Of a stretch of DNA of 64,000 nt, positions 22,407 to 32,860 are shown piece by piece. The stretch's first letter is position 1. The number at the start of each line of letters is the position of its first letter. A model generated the notes under the pieces. That model saw only the letters and a list, made by a program, of their open reading frames with translations. It did not search any database and was not told where the DNA came from. Both the position numbers and the translations under genes were made by a program. The stretch comes from Allomyces macrogynus ATCC 38327 (Eukaryota; Blastocladiomycota; Blastocladiomycetes; Blastocladiales; Blastocladiaceae), in NCBI GenBank assembly GCA_000151295.1, contig GG745355.1:588009-652008 (forward strand), read 5' to 3'.

Positions 22407-23640
22407 TCAAGACACCAAACGACAACATCCCCACTCACTACTGGCGGGCGGTCCGATGCGAAAGAGGAGCATCCAGCAACGCTGGTCCAAAAAACAAGGC
22501 ACGATGCACGTCAGGATTCTTGAGCACCACCCCAAGGAACCCATGTCACCGCGCCTGCGTGTAGAAAGTACCACGCAACTTCGAAGTTGAAGCCAGCCCC
22601 GTGCGCGGGAAATCAAGGAGAAGAACGCGACGCGCACTATCCGGATCAGCGAGCCGGAAATGAGCAATGTGAACATGTTCACCTCGGCCGGCCAAGAACT
22701 GCCGTCGCCCAGACGGTGCATGATGAAGAGCGTTGATTCGAGTTCGAGAAGTGTGGCAACATGACCATGACGCCCAATCAAATCAATCAGGACGTTCTGC
22801 ATGGCACAACTTGGCACGAGAGCCGAGGTCACATCACCAAGCTTCCACACCGGGTCGCGTTCAAGTGCGTCATTACACGGCGGTACGCGCAGCACATACT
22901 CGTCCCACAGCGCCAATACCAGGTCGAGTCGTCCCGCATGCCCAAGCGTGTTGATCAGTTGGGTCAAGTAATCACAGGTCGCGTTGGGTTGAATCCAGGC
23001 GCAGAGCGCTCGGTTGCTCATGAGCTGTTGGTGCACCAATCGCATTTCTGTGAAAAGCGCATCGAACAGCGTCGCAGCAGCCTTCGCGGATCGAGCAGAC
23101 TCACCATCAAACACATGTGACAGCACGCCAATCAAGCCCGTCAGTGCTTCCTGGAGCGATGCGGCCGGATTGCGAGAGCCAGGGCGACGAACGGAAGAGA
23201 GCAAGGCACCAACTTACTCAGAGAGAAGATGTTCCATTCGAGCCTCGTCGCATAAACTATGCCCCGCCGAAATCGATTCGAGCCGCGCCTTGGCCGGCAA
23301 ATCGTGTGCAAGACACTTTCGTTGTGCAACTTGGCGAGTGTCTTGCCATCGAGCGACAGACTGAGCCTGAGCATCTGCTCGACGTAGTCCAGAGCACATG
23401 CAAGCCCTGGTTGTCCAAGATGTGGTGTTGGCAATCAAGTACGTGAAGTACCGTGAGCCCATTGGGACGCCCAAACGCATCACCTCTTCGTGCAGCTCAA
23501 ACATTACATCGAACTTGCCGAACTTGTCCTGTGTCTGTAAATGGGCTTGATAGAGCCACCAGTCGCACTCAGCAAGAGGAATCTGTTCCAGGCGCAGGCC
23601 AACAATATCAAGGGCCTCTTGCCAATTTCCAGCATTATTG
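22407..23640 (-). pseudogene. Partial PPR-type gene copy, frameshifted
   Basis: The minus strand repeats the C-terminal half of the neighbouring gene at 23950-26367 in several frames: MFELHEEVMRLGVPMGSRYF (compare VFDLHDEVVQSQIPLGSKYY), then RLDLVLALWDEYVLRVPP in both, then a WPAEVNMFTLLI segment. The frame breaks near 23210 and 23400, and the copy loses similarity below about 22600. No start or N-terminal half is present. It is a decayed tandem duplicate. Confidence 0.8.
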
Positions 23641-23949
23641 AGTTTCTAAATATGTGGATACCAAACAACATTTGGGTCAAGCTGAACTTGCACATGAGCG
23701 AGCAACGGGTTCAGCAGCGCAGTGCAGGCGCTCGAGGAGGGCGGACATCGGAAGTCAACACGAATAAACATCAAGCACGGGTTTTGTTCCATCAGAGAAA
23801 GTGGCGGGTGAGCTTAGGAGGACCACGTTCATCGAGTGTCGAGTATTGAAATGAGCGCAATTGATTCATGAACAATCAATCGCACAAATATCACTGACCG
23901 CTGCTTTCCACTCAGGTAATCACATCATAACATCAGCCGTCCATTCCGG

Positions 23950-26367
23950 CTACTTCTTTTTCGGCCACGGACCGAAATCCAAGGCCGCAAGGACCATTGG
24001 ATCGGAAACAACTTCAGGGAACCCGTCCAGGCGAGCCCGGGTCTGGAACGTTTGGCGCAACTTTGCGTCTGAGTCGATCCCGGCACGCGGCAGTTCATGG
24101 AGCAAAATGCGCCGCGCGCCGTCTGGGTTCTTGAGCCGGAAATGTGCTTCGATCAGTGACGTGAAAGTATTGGTCGCGGCAGGCCATTTTCGGTCATCAA
24201 TGAGATGCCGCAGCAGCACAGACTCGACGTCAAGCAATGTTGCCAGGTCGCCGTGCAAGCCAATCGCGTCCACAACGATACACTGCAGCGGATCGCTGGG
24301 TACAAGTGCCGTCTCGAGCGACCCAAATCGCCAGACAGGGTCTACCACGAGCGAGTCGTTGCGCGGAGGAACACGCAGCACGTACTCGTCCCACAGCGCG
24401 AGGACGAGATCCAGACGTCGCGCATAGCCGAGCGCCTTGACGAGTAGCGTCAAGGAGGATTCGGGCACATGGTGTTGAACCCACGAGTGGCGTGCGGGAT
24501 CGCGCAGGTGGTGCTGGTGCGCGACGCGCAGTTCAGCAAAGAGGTGCCCGGGCTGCTCCTTCCACACGTACGTGAGTGCATCCATGTACAACGACCACCA
24601 CCGAAACCCGAGGTTAGGCGGACACTTTGGGTCGTTCGTGAGCGTTTCGAGGATAGCACGTGCACTTTGGAGAGTTTGGCCGGGGTTGACCGCCGCTGAG
24701 CGCCGAACGGAAAAAAGGAGCGGGCCGACTTGATCTGCGAGCTGGCGGTCAAACTGCGGGCCACCGTCTGCGAGGCCGCGCGCCGCCAAAATTGAGTCAA
24801 GTCGCGCCTTGGCCAGAGCGTCGTCGTGAAGCGCAATTTCGCGTTGCACCTTGGTCAACGTCCGGCTGTCGAGAGGGAGGCTGAGGGCGAGCATCTCCTC
24901 TACGTAGTCGAGCGCGCGGTGCAGTCCAGACAGGCCAAGAGTTGTGGTAATCTTGACCAGAGTCGTGTAATACTTGCTCCCGAGAGGGATCTGCGACTGA
25001 ACAACTTCGTCATGCAAGTCAAAAACAAGTTGAACTTGTCCGAGCGTGGTCAGCGTCTCGAAATGAGCCTCATATAAACGCCAATCCCGCTCAGCTGGTG
25101 CGACTTTTTCAAGACGCAAGCCGACGAGTTCGAGCGCCGCCTGGTAGTCACCCGCGTTGAACAACTGCTTGACGACGAGATTGAGCGGGAACTGCTCGCG
25201 TTGGCCCTCGACAAGGGTGGACAGGGCCTGGAGCTCGTCAAAGCATCGCGCGTCCATGAGCTTGGTCGTCAAACTCGACAGCGCACGCATGTCGATATTG
25301 GCACCTTGATCCACCATGGCCTTGACCATGTTCATTGCAACGAGCGGGCCATGTTGCCAGGTCATGGCACGAATCAGTGCACCATTCACAAAGACGTCGG
25401 CATACCGCGACGAGAGAAACCCGAGCTCGACAGCATCGTCCATGACGGTCCGGATCGCAGCAACTCGGTCTTCGCCCCACCGCTCGCCAACTGGCGCGTC
25501 AGCACGGCCGACAGCATCGGCAAGGAGCCCAGCAGCCATGGAACAAATACGCTTCGTTGACATGCCCGACGCCACGAGCGCACCATAAATGCCTTCAACG
25601 TCTAGCAGTCGCTGCACGCCGCCAGCACGGACATAGGCCATGACGAGCGCCTCGAGGGTGCCAGGCGACACTTTGTGCATGACCGGTACCGCCATATCGG
25701 CAAGCTGCTGCAGCGCTTCGAGCGCAGCAGTTGCTCGTCGAGCAGCAATCGTATACGCGAACCGTCCAACAAAAATGTGCGAGTCACTCTGGACCAATTC
25801 GGGCATGCCCTTGGTCCGTGCGAGGCCCGTGACGAGCGTGACAATCATGTCGGTCCAAGCACGCCGCGAGTCGTCCTTGAGCGTTGGCGTGATGCGGATC
25901 GAATGGGCCACTTCGCGCAGGCCTTGACCATGGCTCGTGATCGGGCGCGACAGGTCTCGTGGGCCGCATTCCGAGAACGAGGGTGGGGTCAAGACAAGTT
26001 GGTCGAACGGAATCAGCTCGACGGCACTGAAAGCCCGGAAAGGGTCCCGGTCGTGCAACGCCGAAAGGACAGGAGTCCAGAGAGTGTTCGGATTGAGATG
26101 CAAAGGAGCAGACTGGGCGCGGCTTTCAGCAGAAGCGGCCAACGGCGTCATGTCAGGGCGAGCACGGCTGTGGGACTGGGGAACCGAACGATGCGAAGCA
26201 GCCCGCGTCGTCGTTGTTGAAGCGAGCTGTCGGTAAGGGGTCCACGGGATCAGCGGCTTGGAAATTGGTCGATGGTGGGCCGCAAGGAGACCTTTTTGCA
26301 TGGGAGCGGCCTTGATCAATCGACCAGCTTGATATCGCGAGCCAAACAGCACAAGCCGATTGCTCAT
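23950..26367 (-). CDS. PPR-like helical-repeat protein, probably mitochondrial
   Basis: One open frame of 805 residues. The first 75 residues are basic and Ser/Thr-rich with few acids, as in a mitochondrial presequence. The rest is alpha-helical with recurring 35-residue-like units containing LVMAYVRAGG, FNAGDYQAALELV, LHRALDYVEEML, LVLALWDEYVLR and FRLKNPDGARRIL. This is the texture of pentatricopeptide-repeat proteins, which bind organelle RNA, but I cannot name an orthologue. The C-terminus ends GPWPKKK. A broken partial duplicate lies immediately downstream (22407-23640). Confidence 0.7.
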   Translation of the reverse strand: MSNRLVLFGSRYQAGRLIKAAPMQKGLLAAHHRPISKPLIPWTPYRQLASTTTTRAASHRSVPQSHSRARPDMTPLAASAESRAQSAPLHLNPNTLWTPVLSALHDRDPFRAFSAVELIPFDQLVLTPPSFSECGPRDLSRPITSHGQGLREVAHSIRITPTLKDDSRRAWTDMIVTLVTGLARTKGMPELVQSDSHIFVGRFAYTIAARRATAALEALQQLADMAVPVMHKVSPGTLEALVMAYVRAGGVQRLLDVEGIYGALVASGMSTKRICSMAAGLLADAVGRADAPVGERWGEDRVAAIRTVMDDAVELGFLSSRYADVFVNGALIRAMTWQHGPLVAMNMVKAMVDQGANIDMRALSSLTTKLMDARCFDELQALSTLVEGQREQFPLNLVVKQLFNAGDYQAALELVGLRLEKVAPAERDWRLYEAHFETLTTLGQVQLVFDLHDEVVQSQIPLGSKYYTTLVKITTTLGLSGLHRALDYVEEMLALSLPLDSRTLTKVQREIALHDDALAKARLDSILAARGLADGGPQFDRQLADQVGPLLFSVRRSAAVNPGQTLQSARAILETLTNDPKCPPNLGFRWWSLYMDALTYVWKEQPGHLFAELRVAHQHHLRDPARHSWVQHHVPESSLTLLVKALGYARRLDLVLALWDEYVLRVPPRNDSLVVDPVWRFGSLETALVPSDPLQCIVVDAIGLHGDLATLLDVESVLLRHLIDDRKWPAATNTFTSLIEAHFRLKNPDGARRILLHELPRAGIDSDAKLRQTFQTRARLDGFPEVVSDPMVLAALDFGPWPKKK

Positions 26368-26811
26368 AGTTGTTGACGGTTCCGAGATGACGAGCTGGCA
26401 GATGAGTCCACAGTCGAAATATGGGTTGAGTGTGAAGCGCTGTTCTTTCTTGCTCGGCCAAACATGACACCCAAGTCAAACGGCCGTCACAGACCATCAC
26501 CATCATGACATCTCCAGCTTGCTCGAGAGCACAGGATTCATCCCACCCCGTCCCATGTTGCTGCTGTGCGCTCATGCTTGATTTCTTCTGCTCTCAATGT
26601 AATCCAACATCTTCAAACCACGCTGTGGAACGGCAGCGCGCAGCATCCGCCCGCTGATGCAGACCGTAACTGGGCCATCCAGCCTTGCCAAGCAGTGCGT
26701 TTGCAGACTCGCGCTGATGCTTTTAGGTCAAAATCACGATGTGTGAGAACATAGACCTCTCTTTGGCCCATTTTATTCTGAACTCAATTTAGTTTCCTCG
26801 ACCGGATCGAT
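26368..26811. other. No supported gene
   Basis: Spacer between two minus-strand genes; 5' flank of the PPR gene. Nothing specific is seen. Confidence 0.5.
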
Positions 26812-28935
26812 CTAACTGCTAGCTTCCGCCGCATCCTCTTCCCTGTGGCGAGCGGCCATAATTGCTGCCCAAACAGCACCGCTCACGCCCGCCAACTCCA
26901 TGCCCGTGCACCGCGCATACACGCTCACCAGCCGCCGCAGTTGCTGGGCGATTTGGACGCGCAGCTCACCGTCCACCTCAACGTCGCCGCCGTTCTCCCC
27001 GCTCGACGGCGGCGAGGTCGCGAGCGCAGCACTGGGTGGTGCAAGCAACACAGGCGGCGCCGGGTCCTGGAACTGGTCGCTCTTATCCACGTTGCTCTTG
27101 TCCACATCCCGCAACGCCTCCTCGAGCACTGCGACCACATCGTCCCACTTGCTCGAATGACCGTCGGGCCGGAACGCACCGGGCGCCGTCTTGCTCACAA
27201 ACGCGGCAAATGCAGCGGGCGCGCGTTCGGCCCATGCACGCAGGTTCGGGTAGGTCGTCATGTTCTGGTGCAAGTCCGTCAGAACCGACTCGACCGACGC
27301 GTGCCACGCGCGGCACCAGGACGCGGGTCGGTCAGCCAGGAGCGACATGGCTGCGATTTCGGCGAGGTTGGCGAGGGCCAGGTCCGGGTCGTGGTGCTGT
27401 GACCATACAAGCGAGAGCGATTGCGCGAGTCGGGTCAAGAGGAGCGCATGCTGCGAGGGCAGGCACCAGGTGACGGTCGTGCGTAGGGCGAGCGGGAAGA
27501 GCGGGAGAGGGGGTGGGGTGATATCGTATGTCGTGCGGAGTGTGTGCACGATCGAGTGGACGGTACGGCGGAGCCGCTCGGGGTTCGGGAGGTACTGGCG
27601 GGGTGGGAAGCTTAAGGTGATCAGTGCCTCGAACCGAGCGATTTGAAAAACGTTCGAGAAGGTACCCATGGGTGGAGCGTGTGGTGCAGCTCGCGCATGA
27701 GCGACTTGCGAATCGAATCAGGAAGCCGACGAAATGCGGTCATATACGGGATCTGATTGGACGCGCACCATCTTCGCAAAGGAACGACGGCATCAGCTTC
27801 CGCGTCCGACCGATCTGCATTGCGCGATAAACAAAACGCACCGATGCAAATCGGCAACCAGAACGGGCAGCCGCAGCCACACGGCGCCGAGGTACAGGAT
27901 GCACGGCGCGTGAGCCAGCGTTAGCGTCAGCAGCTTGGTCTCCTTGCCGCTCTGCTGCGTCATGGCCTCGAGCTCGCGCTTGACCTTGTCCGCATCGTAC
28001 GCAAGCCCTTGCCCGGCGGCAGAGGGAGCCGATGCGGGCGGTTCCGCCGGTGCGCGGCCGAACTCGTCGACGTGGTCGTCTTCGTCGGGAGGAAGGCCGT
28101 GAATGAGGCGGTGCAAATGGTTTGCGCGTTTGCGCGCCGAATGAAGCGGGTTGGGCTGCGACGCGGCAGGAGCGCCCGTCGTCGTGTTGTCGGTCGCGTC
28201 GGATTCGGGGTTCGGCAAGTCGATTGAGTGTGTGCCGGCAATCATGAGCCATATGTCTCGGCAAACTGTCTTTGAGGTGGGAGAAATGAGCTGTTAGTGG
28301 CCAAATTGGCGACGACGGGCTTACGTGAGAAACGGCGCACCTCGAGCTCGGCCGGAAACTGGAGGTCCGTGACCATGGCCTTGATCATGATCTGCAGCAT
28401 GGTTTGGAAAGCCTCGAGGGCAAGGTACCGCCCTTCCTCGCCGTAAACGACAGCTGCGCAGCACGAACCACGCCAAGCAGGAATTCATGCATCGCATGGT
28501 CAGTCAAGTGTACCAAGGACCAACAGACGCAAATTAGCTCGCAAGATGCCATACTTTGCTTCTCCTTCTTTTCGCGCTCCCTCTTCGCCTTTGGAACGCG
28601 CATCCGCCGCCCCATGCTCCGACCCTCGGCCACATCGTCGCCAAAGGCTTCAAAATAGTCCTGCCGCGGCGACAAAAGAGAAGCTGAAGTCAGGCCCATG
28701 CTTTCTTTGGCTCGAGTCTTGCAGCAATTGAGTCTACCTGCTGTTGGTGGCCAAACTCGCAGTAGAGCTGGCCCGTTCGGCGCCGAAATTTGCGAGATTG
28801 GCACACGGGACACGGTGGACGTCGATTGGATTTGCGGCCACCACCATTACCACCGGATTCGATAGGATCTGCGGCATCACTGCCGAAATTGCCAGTAGCG
28901 GCAAACAAGTTGGTCCCGGCATCATTGAAGTCCAT
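26812..28935 (-). CDS. Rrn7/TAF1B-like RNA polymerase I initiation factor
   Basis: Six exons reconstruct 577 residues: 28935-28738, 28660-28555, 28453-28341, 28269-27842, 27771-27666, 27594-26812. Every junction keeps frame. The N-terminus has the zinc ribbon CPVCQSRKFRRRTGQLYC with GHQQQ after it, typical of Rrn7/TAF1B. Exon 3 reads YLALEAFQTMLQIMIKAM and DLQFPAELE, then CRDIWLM, matching the first cyclin-like fold. Exons 4-6 give LGAVWLRLPVLVADLHRW, IPYMTAFRRLP and IVHTLRTTYDITPPPLPLF, matching the family's LGxLWLRxPVLxxDxxRW and second-fold patterns. The protein should sit in the Pol I core factor at the rDNA promoter. In-frame Mets up to 29073 allow a longer N-terminus. Confidence 0.85.
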
Positions 28936-30414
28936 TGGAGCGGCGGCAGGAGCGACAGGAGGCCCAAGTGCGATTGGGGATGCTGATGACAAGACTTGAT
29001 ACTGCGTTGCTGCAAGTGCACGCTGGTTCATTGGTTTGCGAAGATCGAATGCCCTGGTCGAGCGACTCTGCAAATCAATCGCGTAAAAACAAACGCAATG
29101 GATGGATCAGCGTGTGTGTGTCATTGTCACGTGAATGACTTGGCCTCGCAACTTGATTCATCAAGTCACAACAGAGCGCTCATCGTAATGTGTATCCGGT
29201 GCCAGCATTGTCATGCCGTTGATGTCGTGGCCGAGATGCAAAGCTCAACTATCTCATGTTTATCGGTTTTTAGGATCTCAAACCATGGCAGCCGCTCTTG
29301 GTAAAGATGAGCGCGACCCGGACGCTCAAGCAGCTTGTTTTTTTGAAGTGCTTGAGCGTTATTGCCTCATCAGTCTGCATCATGAGCGCCATGCTCATTT
29401 GAACGCTCCAGGACGTCTGCAGGACATTTCCGTCCACTTGACGGCGAGCAGAATGGTTCTCTTGCCCTGCCCTTGAGCATGCATACCCCAGACACCAGTG
29501 AACCACCACCAACAAACGCACCTGAGGGTGACCAAGATGTGCAGTGATCCCATTTATGTTTGTGCAAGAGAGCGGCTGCAACGGCTTTTGAGTGTACATG
29601 ATCGATTTGGGGGGGTTGGCGAGCAATGTTACTGGTCCGGTTCATGGCGTGAACAGGGACATAGACCGGCACGAGTTGCGCGGGGACAGGGTGCACCCCG
29701 TCCGCTGCTGAAGTTGTACGCGTGCCGCTTCTCCGCCCGCTATCCGGTGCGCGAGCGTCATCAAGTCTTGCTCACTGGGCGCAGGCAGAGGTTGCGGCTG
29801 GCTGCGCTGAGCTGCAGTGTGGTTCCTTCCCGTTCATTCCTGCCACAGCTCGTTGCGGTGGACTCTTCCAAAGTGGCGCCATGGTTGGTCCTCCGCCATA
29901 AAAACCCGGCACCTCCCGCCTGTCGCAACCCGTTCCTCACCTCGAGCCTGTCTTCACGCTCCCTGTAATTTATTCATTCGCTCGCTTACTTTGCGACCCG
30001 CTGCAAAACGCTGCACCCGCCACGCACTAGGACCGACAATCCAGCTCAAGTCCAACGTCGCCGCTGCTGCTGCCGCCGTTGCCGCCAACCAAATCCCTAC
30101 TCTGCACCGTCCGCTCGTGCCGAGCCCATTTCATCGTCTGCGCTTGGACGCCGCTTCCACGGGCCGCCTCGACGCCCTGCTGCCGACCCCGCACCGAGCT
30201 TTCAAGTGCTCGTCTGCTCGGACCTGAACGACTCGTCCATCATGTCTTGGCCCCAAATGCCGTCCGCTGTTGCTTCCTGGACCCGGTCGTTGTTCTCGCT
30301 CTTCACGCGCAAGCCGCAACTATCGACGTTGTTGCGGTCAGTCAAGCGGTACGCTCGCAGCGCTCCTTTGTTCGCTGGGCGCAAATGAGTTCTGCCGTGA
30401 ACTGACCACCATCA
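28936..30414. other. Intergenic between RRN7-like and UAP1 genes
   Basis: Divergent promoter region of about 1.5 kb. The middle (roughly 29200-29690) is poorer in CpG and G+C than its flanks and may be repeat debris; no motif is recognised. Bases 29900-30414 are the pyrimidine-rich 5' flank of the plus-strand gene. Confidence 0.45.
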
Positions 30415-31893
30415 ATGTCTCCTCATTCTAGCGGCTCCACAACGTCCACGAACGGCATGGCCAACGTCGATATTGCCGACCTACGCGCCAAGTTTGAGGC
30501 TGCGGGCCAAGGCCATGTTTTCGCATTCTTTGACGCGCTCACGCCCGAGGAGCAGTCGGCGCTGATTACGCAGCTGCTGGCCATTGACCCGGAGCGCGTC
30601 AACCGCATCCACGCCAACGCCATGGCTGCATCTCACATTGACGCGTCGGCGACCACGATTGAGCCGCTGCCCGCCGACGTTTACCTGGACGCTGAGCACG
30701 CCGACCCAGCACAACTCGACGAGTTCCGCGATATTGGCATGAAGGCCATCCAGGCCGGCAAGGTCGGCGTTCTGCTCATGGCCGGTGGCCAGGGCACACG
30801 GTTGGGCTCGTCCGAGCCAAAAGGTTGCTACGACATTGGGCTCCCGTCGGGCAAGTCCCTGTTCCAGCTGCAGGCCGAGCGGTTACTCAAGCTGCAGACG
30901 CTGGCCGGCGGCGTCCTGCCGTGGTATGTCATGGTCTCGGGCCCAACGAGGGCAGCGACCGTCGCATTCTTCGAAAAGCACAACTTTTTCGGGCTCGACC
31001 GCAAGAACGTGCACTTCTTTGCGCAGGGCACGCTTCCGGCCTTGACCGACGACGGCAAGATCTACCTCGCTTCCAAGGGGGCCGTGGCCGAGGCGCCCGA
31101 CGGCAACGGCGGCGTCTACGCGGCGCTCGAGTCGGCGGGCATTCTCAAGCACATGAAGGAGAACGGCGTCGAGTACATTCACGCCTACTGCGTCGACAAC
31201 TGCCTCGTCAAAGTGGCCGACCCAGTTTTCCTCGGGTTCAACATTGCGCGCGGCGCCGATGTCGGCGCCAAGACGGTGCACAAAGTCGACCCGGACGAGC
31301 CCGTGGGCGTCGTGTGCCTGCGCAACGGCAAGTACGGCGTCGTCGAGTACTCGGAGATTCCCAAGGAGGTGGCCGAGGCGCGCAAGCCCGACGGGTCGCT
31401 GCAAGTGTCGTCGGCCAACATTGCCAACCACTTCTACACGCGCGCGTTCCTCGAGCGCGTCAAGGAACTCGAGGACCAGCTGCAGTACCATGTCGCGCAC
31501 AAGAAGATTGCGCACGTTGATGTGGCCACGGGCGAGACTATCAAGCCCGACAAGCCCAACGGCGTCAAGATGGAGCTGTTCATCTTTGACGTGTTCCCGT
31601 TCTGCAACAAGTTTGCCGTGTTTGAGGGCGTGCGGTCCGACGAGTTTTCGCCGCTCAAGAACAAGGACGGCCCGGATTCGCCCGCCACGTCGCGCCGCGA
31701 TATCCTCGAACTGCACCGCCGGTACCTGACGGCCGCGGGCGCCACGGTCGAGGGCGACGACGGTGTCGAAATCTCGCCGCTCGTGTCGTACGGCGGTGAA
31801 GGGCTCGAGGCCTATGCCGGCCAGACGCTCACGGGCCCGAGGCAACTCGAGCCGGCGTCCACGGCCGCCGCCACAGTGGAGAAGGGAGAGTAG
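30415..31893 (+). CDS. UAP1: UDP-N-acetylglucosamine pyrophosphorylase
   Basis: Intronless, 492 residues. It carries the nucleotidyltransferase signature LLMAGGQGTRLGSSEPKG near residue 122, then MVSGPTR, GNGGVYAAL, VDNCLVKVADP, KPDKPNG and FDVFPF, all diagnostic of the eukaryotic UAP family. The enzyme makes UDP-GlcNAc from UTP and GlcNAc-1-phosphate in the cytosol, feeding chitin, GPI and N-glycan synthesis. Translation may begin at the second Met (30457, MANVDIADL), because the first 14 residues are Ser/Thr-rich filler. Length is normal for fungal Qri1. Confidence 0.96.
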   Translation: MSPHSSGSTTSTNGMANVDIADLRAKFEAAGQGHVFAFFDALTPEEQSALITQLLAIDPERVNRIHANAMAASHIDASATTIEPLPADVYLDAEHADPAQLDEFRDIGMKAIQAGKVGVLLMAGGQGTRLGSSEPKGCYDIGLPSGKSLFQLQAERLLKLQTLAGGVLPWYVMVSGPTRAATVAFFEKHNFFGLDRKNVHFFAQGTLPALTDDGKIYLASKGAVAEAPDGNGGVYAALESAGILKHMKENGVEYIHAYCVDNCLVKVADPVFLGFNIARGADVGAKTVHKVDPDEPVGVVCLRNGKYGVVEYSEIPKEVAEARKPDGSLQVSSANIANHFYTRAFLERVKELEDQLQYHVAHKKIAHVDVATGETIKPDKPNGVKMELFIFDVFPFCNKFAVFEGVRSDEFSPLKNKDGPDSPATSRRDILELHRRYLTAAGATVEGDDGVEISPLVSYGGEGLEAYAGQTLTGPRQLEPASTAAATVEKGE

Positions 31894-32029
31894 GTCAATC
31901 CGTGTCATTGTTTGCGTCGCTGAAACCACGACTCTCCGGTTTGACAGTGAATGTGGTCGAGCGAGGAAAATCGTTTCTGTTTTCATATGTTTACTCAATG
32001 ATTCCATATCCACAGCAGAACAAGCAATT

Positions 32030-32500
32030 ATGTTATTGAATCATGGGTCCTTCATTGCCAAACGACGGCTCATTGCCGAGATGCGGGTGATGTGCGAGGC
32101 AAGCTTTGAAGCTCGTCCTCATTATGGACAGTGGGCTGTCCCTTCGGGACGCCACTGCTGGCAATATCAGCGCGTCTTGTCCGTTCCGGGTATTGCAGCG
32201 CGCTTGATTGAGGTCGAGATTGACGAAGTCGTGGGCGCCTTGACACCATTGTCTGATCTGACTTTGCCCGCCACCCGCTCCTTTGCTGTTACCTTGATTC
32301 ACCGTTTGTCGAGAAATCGATTGGAGTTCCTGACCAGCTCTTGAACCAAGTTGTGCTCATGGATTTCCAGAACCGTTTTCACTCCATCAAGCAACTTCAA
32401 ATTGGTACCATGATGTTTAGTCGACTTGTTCCTCTTGAGAGCGACAACGCAGCTATCTGTTTGCAGCGACGGGCGAAGGAATTCTGGCTTTTCTTGATTG
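32030..32500 (+). pseudogene. Fragment of an F-box/LRR-like gene family
   Basis: Plus-strand translation gives VPGIAARLIEVEIDEV and LTPLSDLTLPATRSF, then in another frame LNQVVLMDFQNRFHSIKQLQ. These correspond in order to VSGIAKGLIEVKSGNI, LHLSDLSLPAARMF and LDQVALTDFPHRFRSIKRLH of the broken gene at 55485-56800. About 60 intervening residues are missing and the frame changes near 32335, so this is a deleted, dead copy. Confidence 0.7.
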
Positions 32501-32860
32501 TTGTGAGTGAGAATTGTGGAGATGTGATGCTGTGAATCATGAGCGGGCTCCCGCGAGCTAACGGTTATCCAACTGCTGCAGCTGAAAGCGGCAAAGTCTC
32601 AAGTTAGCGCGGTCGCACTGCAATCCATAATTGTTTGATAGCAGGTCGCTCCCGGCGTGCTCTCGACTCGCTTGTAGCAACGCCAATGCTTCTCCTCGGC
32701 GCCCATCCATTTGATCGGCTGCACGGCGGAAACGCTGCGACAAAATGCATGTCACGAGTTCACAACGGCTTTTATGTACTCCAAAACGCTACCAAAAAAA
32801 TGACGCCGCCAACAGCGGACTTCATCGTCCCGTTCGATCGCTTGTTCGTTCCTTCGTGTT

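Noticed and set aside
30883..32013. 376-codon antisense frame over UAP1
   Set aside because: Shadow of the UAP1 frame with no family signal.
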